Origin: JAQBDA01 sp041301185
GTDB lineage: Bacteria > Chloroflexota > Anaerolineae > Anaerolineales > UBA4823
Length of the DNA: 10,945 nt
Assembly (NCBI GenBank): GCA_041301185.1
Contig: JBFYSV010000145.1
Span: 1-10,945, forward strand
Direction of reading: 5' to 3'
The notes under the pieces were generated by a model, which had not been told where the DNA came from, ran no database searches, and saw only the letters and a list, made by a program, of their open reading frames with translations. The position numbers and the translations under genes are program-made. Shown one piece after another: positions 6,839 to 10,945 of the stretch (position 1 is its first letter; the number at the start of each line of letters is the position of its first letter).

Positions 6839-7896
6839 ATTTAAACGATCTGGAAGCTTTCAAACGCAACGACCCCGAAAATATGCTTAACCATGTCGAC
6901 CGCTTGCCAGACCAGCTCGAAAGTGCCTGGAATCTGGGCACACGCCTGCCGCTCCCAGACTGGCACAGCATCCAGCAGGTTGTCATTGCCGGCATGGGGG
7001 GGTCAGCCATCGGCGCGGATTTACTGGCAGCCTATATTGAGCCAGGTTCCCGGGTACCAGTTATCATCCACCGCGATTATGACCTGCCCGGCTGGGCCTA
7101 CGGTGAAAAGACATTGGTCATCGCCTCCTCGCACTCGGGCAATACCGAGGAAACCATTTCTGCTTACTCCCAGGCGATCATGAAGGGTTGCCGTACGCTG
7201 GTTGTTTGTACCGGTGGTAAATTGGCCGATCTTGCCCGGCAGGCAGGGGTACCGCTATGGAAATTTGAACACACAGGGCAGCCGCGCAGTGCTGTGGGCT
7301 ACTCATTTGGATTACTGTTGGCTGCGCTGAGTCGCCTGTCACTTGCCCCGGATCCATCGGGGGAGGTAGAGGATACCCTGGCGGCAATGCGCTCCCAGCA
7401 GCAATCCCTTCAGGCCCATATCCCGGATTTCCATAACCCAGCCAAGCGCATGGCGGGCCAGCTGGTTAACCGCTGGGTTGCGGTGATTGGGGCTGAATTT
7501 CTCGCCCCGGTAGCCCGCCGCTGGAAGGGACAGATCAGCGAAGTGGCTAAGACCTGGGGACAATTCGAATTCTTGCCAGAGGCAGACCACAACTCGCTGG
7601 CGGGGACAATCAATCCCCAGGCTGCGCTTTCCAACCTGATGGCGGTCTTCTTGCGGGCCCCCTCCCACCACCCGCGCAACCGCCTGCGGATCGACCTGAC
7701 AAAGAGAACATTGATGCTTCAGGGGATCGGAACAGATTTTGTGGATGCCCAGGGGCAAACCCGTTTGGCCCAACAATGGACTGCCCTGCACTTTGGCGAT
7801 TACACAGCGTATTACCTGGCAATGGCGTACGGTGTAGACCCAACCCCGGTTGAGACGATCGAGGGTTTCAAGCTAGAAATGGCGCAGGGTGGGTAA
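6835..7896 (+). CDS. Bifunctional phosphoglucose/phosphomannose isomerase
   Basis: 353 aa. This is a cytosolic SIS-domain isomerase of the archaeal/bacterial PGI/PMI type, interconverting fructose-6-phosphate with glucose-6-phosphate and mannose-6-phosphate. The first SIS half has VVIAGMGGSAIGADLL (49-64), HRDYDLP (79-85) and the sugar-phosphate loop ASSHSGNTEETIS (97-109). The second half has QPRSAVGYSFG (149-159), RRWKGQISEVAK (228-239, base-like Glu236) and LPEADHNSLAG (247-257, His252), consistent with the catalytic Glu and His of this group. IEGFK (342-346) closes the active site near the C-terminus. It sits last in the rightward unit and can feed mannose- and glucose-phosphate pools for glycoconjugates, possibly including the lipid glycosyltransferase upstream; that link is inference. 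Confidence 0.9.
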   Translation: MNLNDLEAFKRNDPENMLNHVDRLPDQLESAWNLGTRLPLPDWHSIQQVVIAGMGGSAIGADLLAAYIEPGSRVPVIIHRDYDLPGWAYGEKTLVIASSHSGNTEETISAYSQAIMKGCRTLVVCTGGKLADLARQAGVPLWKFEHTGQPRSAVGYSFGLLLAALSRLSLAPDPSGEVEDTLAAMRSQQQSLQAHIPDFHNPAKRMAGQLVNRWVAVIGAEFLAPVARRWKGQISEVAKTWGQFEFLPEADHNSLAGTINPQAALSNLMAVFLRAPSHHPRNRLRIDLTKRTLMLQGIGTDFVDAQGQTRLAQQWTALHFGDYTAYYLAMAYGVDPTPVETIEGFKLEMAQGG

Positions 7897-7902
7897 CCTA
7901 TC

Positions 7903-7922
7903 CAGGTGAATATTTGCACCTG
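7903..7922. terminator. Inverted repeat between convergent genes, possible bidirectional terminator
   Basis: CAGGTG and CACCTG form a perfect 6 bp inverted repeat around an 8-base AT-rich loop (AATATTTG). It is the only clear dyad in the 48 bp gap between the convergent isomerase and PAP2 genes. No U-tract follows on either strand, so termination would be weak or factor-assisted. Confidence 0.4.
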
Positions 7923-7944
7923 CAGGCCAGGGGATCGCGGGAAA

Positions 7945-8544
7945 TCATCGGGATATGATACCTGCGTAAATGCGGGAGGATGCCACCGCGGTCGGTATCC
8001 ATACCTCAGGTAGTAGAACCAGGATCATCCCACCCATCACCAGCCCAAAGAACATGCCTGCCAGGACATCCGACAGGTAATGCACGCCCATCGCAACTCG
8101 CGCCAGGGATACACACACAGCCCAAACCAGGAGCACGGCTCCAAACCAGGTCGGGCCTAAAGCAATCGCCAGCACCGCCAGCATCATCGCTCTGGCAGCA
8201 TGCCCGGAAGGGAAGGAATGCGGGTCGGTAGAGCGATAAATATTCCCCCACTCTCCCTCCGGTCTGCGGCGGCGGACGGTGAACTTAATCGCCATCACCA
8301 CCAGCGCCGTCACCAAGATACCCAACGCCATCACCAGCGCCAGATCGCGCCAGTACGGTGAGCCGAGCCACCACACAAGGGCCAATCCCACCAGCCAAAA
8401 CCAGGAATCCCCGGAATGCGCCAGCAAGGCTGCCAGGCTGCGCAACCAGCCCGGGCGTTCGGCAACCCGCATCTGCCTGGAGAGGCGAGCGTCCAGCTCA
8501 AGAATTTTTTGCATACTTGGTGATGTCAACAGAAGCTCAGGCAC
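7945..8544 (-). CDS. PAP2-family membrane phosphatase
   Basis: 199 aa. All three PAP2 signature motifs are intact: KFTVRRRRP (87-95, the K-x6-R-P motif), PSGH (112-115) and the R-x5-H-x3-D motif as ARVAMGVHYLSD (148-159) with Arg149, His155 and Asp159. Hydrophobic segments lie near 48-60, 67-86, 117-128, 133-148 and 160-178, fitting a small polytopic phosphatase of lipid phosphates such as phosphatidate, phosphatidylglycerol phosphate or undecaprenyl diphosphate; the substrate is not determined. The upstream start is GTG at 8544, overlapping the nucleotidyltransferase stop by 8 bp; an ATG at 8514 (Met11) is the alternative, and neither has a strong Shine-Dalgarno. Last gene of its unit. Confidence 0.88.
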   Translation of the reverse strand: MPELLLTSPSMQKILELDARLSRQMRVAERPGWLRSLAALLAHSGDSWFWLVGLALVWWLGSPYWRDLALVMALGILVTALVVMAIKFTVRRRRPEGEWGNIYRSTDPHSFPSGHAARAMMLAVLAIALGPTWFGAVLLVWAVCVSLARVAMGVHYLSDVLAGMFFGLVMGGMILVLLPEVWIPTAVASSRIYAGIISR

Positions 8545-9310
8545 GCTGCTGCGCCAGGTCCGCCCGCAGTATCTCTAACTGGTGGGGCTTATCGATATCC
8601 ATGCCCACCTCAGCGTATGGGCAGAGGATCGCCCGCCCGGTAATATTCAGCCGTTTAGTAACTTTCTTGACCGCAGCCTCCATGGTAATTGCGTGGAGAA
8701 GCAATAAAAACAATGTATCAAATCCCAACAGTGCCGCCTGCTTGAGAGCGTTTTTACGCGCACTCACCAACTTGATCCAAATTTCATCGTTGGTTGTCAC
8801 CAAGCGGGTAGCGACCACGTTCATGTCCGCCCCGCACACCTCAACGTCTTTCAGCTTGATATACGAGCGATTCGATGTGGGAAAACGCTTCTCCATTACC
8901 TGGCGTGAGATCACGTTGTAGTAGGCGTCCTCATCGGTCTGCATGGTGGTTTTGACCACCCAATCGACCATCTCAGAGGTGATGCACGGGATATCCGATG
9001 ACGCCAACAATACATGTTGAGCCTGGGGGTTGATGCGCAACAGCTCAGAGATCCCGGCACGGATATTGGCAACCATGTCCCCCTGGCTGGGCAGGTAAGA
9101 GACCAGCTTGGGACAGCTAATTTCGCTATCCGCCGGCAGCCCCATGATCAGGACGCGGTCAATTGTGCTAGTAGCCGTCAGCGCATCCAATACCCACTGG
9201 ATCATGGGCTTTCCTGAGACATCCAGAAGCGCCTTCGAGATACCCTGGGTGTACTCGTAAAGGGGTTCTCCGGGCTGTGGGACTCCACCAGCAGTGACAA
9301 TAGCGTCCAT
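8537..9310 (-). CDS. MobA-like NTP transferase (nucleotidyltransferase family)
   Basis: 257 aa with a GT-A/Rossmann nucleotidyltransferase pattern: AIVTAGG (3-9), Lys26 in GISKALLDVSGKPMIQWV, and a metal-binding Asp106 in LLASSDIPCIT (101-111). GADMNVV (160-166) and EVGMDIDKPHQLEIL (234-248) resemble the conserved late motifs of MobA/IspD-type enzymes, which join a nucleoside monophosphate to a sugar-, alcohol- or cofactor-phosphate. The acceptor is unknown. The loop between the Gly pair and Lys26 is long and Pro-rich (VPQPGEPLYEYTQG) compared with the usual GxGxRMG. Residues 193-207 are hydrophobic, but a membrane helix is uncertain in this fold. Its ATG overlaps the stop of the upstream gene by one base (TGATG at 9312-9308). 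Confidence 0.8.
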   Translation of the reverse strand: MDAIVTAGGVPQPGEPLYEYTQGISKALLDVSGKPMIQWVLDALTATSTIDRVLIMGLPADSEISCPKLVSYLPSQGDMVANIRAGISELLRINPQAQHVLLASSDIPCITSEMVDWVVKTTMQTDEDAYYNVISRQVMEKRFPTSNRSYIKLKDVEVCGADMNVVATRLVTTNDEIWIKLVSARKNALKQAALLGFDTLFLLLLHAITMEAAVKKVTKRLNITGRAILCPYAEVGMDIDKPHQLEILRADLAQQRA

Positions 9311-10215
9311 CAGTTTAACTCCTGCAATTGGGGTTCAAATCCAAGCTGATTAAGCGCCTGGTTGAGCTCTTCATGGGTTAACTTACGACCCTTTCCAGAA
9401 GCGGCGATTAACGCGGCCTCCATCATATTGGTGCCAAACGAACGCCCTTCCAGAACCGGGGTAGAGGTCACCAGATATTTCACCCCCGATTGGCGGAAGG
9501 CCTCGACATCTGCCGGGGTAGTCGTGTTGGTAGCAATAATTTTGCCTGGCAGCCGGTCTGGCATGTGGCGCTTGATATAGTGGCAATCTCCGGCAATCAC
9601 CGTGCCCCACTGGTAATAACGCTCCCATTTAGGGATACGTTTCTCTTGCTTCTCGCCGGTTGGATAGATCCATTCGAAAGGCAGACGACCGGCGATGGGC
9701 ATCATGAAGGAAGCAATGATCTTCAAGCTCCGGGTGCTATGCACTGCGAAGGGCAAGCCCAACCCAAACATCAAATCACCAAATGTGCACTCAAAACCCG
9801 CATCGACAAATGAAGTGGTCATCCCCCAGCGATCAACACCCAGGGTAATAAAAGCCTTTTTGCCCTGGCTATTGACATAACTACCAACCTTCGAGTCGAT
9901 GAATGAACCCAGGCGATTTTCAAGGGTATTCTTCAATCCCTCCCCATCCACCAGAGGGGTACGCTGAACATAGCGCACCATAGGCTGCACAGAGAACAAT
10001 GGGTAATATTTTTCATCTACCCGTACCCCCAAATCGGCGCCGCCAACCCCAAAAGCATCTACCTGACCATCCATTTCCTTGTAGAGCTGGGCTGCTTTTT
10101 CCATGTCCCCATCAGTGCCGATCCGTTCGATGCGCACCTTCTCACCCAACAGCTCGACCTCCACAGCCTTATCGCGCTTGGAAGAACCAATGCTGATACT
10201 GACTGCTCGTCTCAT
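9310..10215 (-). CDS. Protein of unknown function, often labelled 'quinate 5-dehydrogenase'
   Basis: 301 aa from the start used here. It resembles a family in Firmicutes and Chloroflexota that databases tend to name quinate 5-dehydrogenase; the name looks unsupported, because I see no dinucleotide-binding GxGxxG near a strand start nor shikimate-dehydrogenase motifs. Recognisable blocks are MRRAVSISIGSSKRDK (1-16), RIGTDGD (31-37), DAFGVGGADL (53-62), TPLVDGEGLKNTLE (86-99), IAGDCHYIKRHMPD (207-220) and STPVLEGRSFGTNMMEA (251-267). It is predicted soluble and cytosolic. An ATG at 10347 would add 44 poor residues; ATG 10215 has GAGGT five bases upstream and begins at the conserved block, so it is preferred. 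First gene of the leftward unit with the nucleotidyltransferase and PAP2 genes. Confidence 0.75.
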   Translation of the reverse strand: MRRAVSISIGSSKRDKAVEVELLGEKVRIERIGTDGDMEKAAQLYKEMDGQVDAFGVGGADLGVRVDEKYYPLFSVQPMVRYVQRTPLVDGEGLKNTLENRLGSFIDSKVGSYVNSQGKKAFITLGVDRWGMTTSFVDAGFECTFGDLMFGLGLPFAVHSTRSLKIIASFMMPIAGRLPFEWIYPTGEKQEKRIPKWERYYQWGTVIAGDCHYIKRHMPDRLPGKIIATNTTTPADVEAFRQSGVKYLVTSTPVLEGRSFGTNMMEAALIAASGKGRKLTHEELNQALNQLGFEPQLQELN

Positions 10216-10234
10216 AAGAACCTCACCCGTGGAT

Positions 10235-10263
10235 ATTTTTGCCCATCTATGCCTGGCAGTCAA
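10235..10263 (-). promoter_or_regulatory. Candidate sigma-70-type promoter for the leftward three-gene unit
   Basis: On the minus strand TTGACT (10263-10258, 5/6 to consensus) is followed after 17 bp by AAAAAT (10240-10235, 4/6). Transcription would start near 10228, leaving a 5' UTR of about a dozen bases that contains the GAGGT ribosome-binding site of the gene starting at 10215. The weak -10 keeps confidence low. Confidence 0.4.
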
Positions 10264-10419
10264 GAGCGGCTTATCAGGCTTCCCGACACAGTATACTCCG
10301 ATCATCAAAAAAGGGAAACCCCAACCCCTGGCTGAGGATGCTGTCATTGCAGGGCAAAAATCAACACCGCTATCTAACCTACAAAATACTTAGGACTGGC
10401 TTAGAGCCGCCCCCGATTC
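10264..10419. other. Spacer between divergent units
   Basis: The middle of the gap between the divergent leftward unit and the aminotransferase gene. It holds a short palindrome AGTATACT (10290-10297) and an A/G-rich run, but I find no gene, RNA structure or repeat here that I can support. Short open frames across it have no ribosome-binding site or recognisable product. Confidence 0.5.
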
Positions 10420-10449
10420 TTGCCCCCTGGGTACCGGAAAGGTTATAAT
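10420..10449 (+). promoter_or_regulatory. Sigma-70-type promoter of the aminotransferase gene
   Basis: TTGCCC (10420-10425, 4/6) and a perfect TATAAT (10444-10449) are separated by 18 bp. Transcription should start near 10456, giving a 5' UTR of about 50 nt. No TGn extension is present, in contrast to the two divergent promoters at 3440-3483. Confidence 0.65.
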
Positions 10450-10456
10450 CAATTTA

Positions 10457-10489
10457 CCGGGTACGCCTCAGGGTGTAAATCCATCCCGG
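10457..10489 (+). promoter_or_regulatory. Potential 5'-UTR hairpin upstream of the aminotransferase
   Basis: Directly after the predicted transcript start, CCGGG (10457-10461) can pair with CCCGG (10485-10489), enclosing an inner hairpin TACGCC (10462-10467), loop TCAG, GGTGTA (10472-10477) with one G-U pair. The structure ends just before the AGGAGGT ribosome-binding site. It could affect translation or mRNA stability; no known riboswitch or leader is recognised. Confidence 0.35.
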
Positions 10490-10490
10490 C

Positions 10491-10497
10491 AGGAGGT
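10491..10497 (+). promoter_or_regulatory. Strong Shine-Dalgarno of the aminotransferase
   Basis: AGGAGGT, a full anti-16S match, lies eight bases before ATG 10506 and fixes the start of that gene. It is the strongest ribosome-binding site in the window. Confidence 0.85.
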
Positions 10498-10505
10498 GTG
10501 CAACG

Positions 10506-10945
10506 ATGGTTCTTCCGATTAATGCCTATTTCAAAGGTGCATTCGTCCCCTACGCAGAAGCCAAAGTAGGTGTCCTGACCCATGCCCTCAATTACGGCAC
10601 GGCTGTATTTGCCGGCATTCGAGCGTATTGGAATGCAGACGAAGAGCAACTCTTTATCTTCCGACCGATAGATCATTTCCGGCGCTTCTTGAACTCTGTA
10701 AGAATCATGAATATGGTGTTCGATCACACGCCGGAAAGCCTGACTAAAATTGTCGTCGATTTGCTGCGAGCAGATGGTTACCAGCGCGACGTCTACATCC
10801 GCCCACTGGCTTATAAAGCCGACGAGATTATTGGTGTAAAACTGCACGACCTTCAAGACGAGATTTCGATCGTCGCCTTTCCCTTCGACCGTTACGTCAC
10901 CAAGGACACCAACTCCCATGTGACCATCTCATCCTGGCGAAGAGT
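10506..10945 (+). CDS. ilvE: Branched-chain amino acid aminotransferase, N-terminal part (right edge)
   Basis: The first 146 codons of a fold-type IV PLP aminotransferase, expected to interconvert Leu/Ile/Val and their 2-oxo acids with glutamate/2-oxoglutarate in the cytosol. Seen: AYFKGAFVPYAEAKVGVLTH (7-26), then ALNYGTAVFAGIRAYW (27-42), FRPIDHFRRFLNS (52-64), DVYIRPLAYK (95-104) and a final SSWRR block that matches the conserved SSW(N/R)R sequence of the family. The PLP lysine lies beyond the window. The usual HYGT-x-VFEGIR reads NYGTAVFAGIR, replacing His with Asn and Glu with Ala. Other fold-type IV enzymes (4-amino-4-deoxychorismate lyase, D-amino-acid transaminase) lack the early KG-FVP and YIRPL blocks in this form, so IlvE is favoured. 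The gene has its own promoter, hairpin-containing leader and strong Shine-Dalgarno. Confidence 0.88.
   Translation, partial: MVLPINAYFKGAFVPYAEAKVGVLTHALNYGTAVFAGIRAYWNADEEQLFIFRPIDHFRRFLNSVRIMNMVFDHTPESLTKIVVDLLRADGYQRDVYIRPLAYKADEIIGVKLHDLQDEISIVAFPFDRYVTKDTNSHVTISSWRR

Noticed and set aside
7339..7791. 150-codon minus-strand open frame inside the isomerase gene
   Set aside because: It is fully antisense to the well-supported SIS isomerase, with no start signal or recognisable motif.
8279..8921. Plus-strand frames across the PAP2/nucleotidyltransferase junction
   Set aside because: They run antisense to two motif-supported genes and have no family-like content.
10290..10297. AGTATACT palindrome as a -10 box or operator
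   Set aside because: No convincing -35 lies at a suitable distance on either strand, and an 8 bp palindrome alone is weak evidence for an operator.
10216..10347. 44-residue N-terminal extension of the 'quinate dehydrogenase'-type protein
   Set aside because: It covers the predicted promoter and lacks conserved motifs, while ATG 10215 has a good Shine-Dalgarno and starts at the conserved block.
10449..10919. 156-codon minus-strand open frame opposite the aminotransferase
   Set aside because: It is antisense to a clear IlvE coding sequence and its translation resembles no family; it is an open-frame shadow.

Overview
The window looks like ordinary chromosomal DNA from a free-living bacterium, most likely Chloroflexota (Anaerolineae-like). 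That is an inference: the supporting signs are a secreted NBR1-Ig-type protein with Pro/Thr-rich linkers, an SIS-type phosphoglucose/phosphomannose isomerase, an MGDG-synthase-like glycosyltransferase and a 'quinate 5-dehydrogenase'-type protein of unknown function. I see no rRNA, tRNA, CRISPR array, insertion sequence, phage gene or toxin-antitoxin pair. Coding density is very high, and most neighbouring genes overlap or lie less than 25 bp apart.

The layout is four transcription units. (1) A leftward unit, 3406 to beyond position 1: M50 site-2-type protease, HD-domain protein, TyrA-like dehydrogenase, and glycine C-acetyltransferase/alpha-oxoamine synthase (its last few residues are cut off). 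(2) A rightward unit, 3491-7896: small DUF951 protein, GT28/MGDG-synthase-like glycosyltransferase, secreted or lipoprotein NBR1-Ig protein, RsmI 16S rRNA methyltransferase, and bifunctional phosphoglucose/phosphomannose isomerase. (3) A leftward unit, 10215-7945: unknown 'quinate 5-dehydrogenase'-type protein, MobA-like nucleotidyltransferase, PAP2 phosphatase. (4) A rightward unit starting near 10456: branched-chain aminotransferase, cut by the right edge.

Units 1 and 2 diverge from one compact region (3430-3493). It carries two extended -10 boxes, each followed exactly 7 bp later by an ATG, so the two halves form an imperfect inverted repeat. This argues for a leaderless DUF951 mRNA starting at 3491. 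It also places the protease start at 3406 with its own Shine-Dalgarno, downstream of a possible 10-codon leader frame. Units 2 and 3 converge on a short inverted repeat (7903-7922). Units 3 and 4 diverge from a 290 bp gap holding recognisable promoters, and the aminotransferase has a potential 5'-UTR hairpin.

Functionally the region mixes housekeeping work: amino-acid metabolism (aminotransferase, alpha-oxoamine synthase, TyrA-like protein), envelope and glycolipid work (glycosyltransferase, PAP2, secreted protein, membrane protease), and ribosome modification. The items most worth following up are the TyrA-like protein without the family's catalytic Ser and His, the three-gene unit built around the protein of unknown function, the mirrored promoter, and the unrecognised C-terminal domain of the secreted NBR1-Ig protein. 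I found no clear new defence or mobile system.
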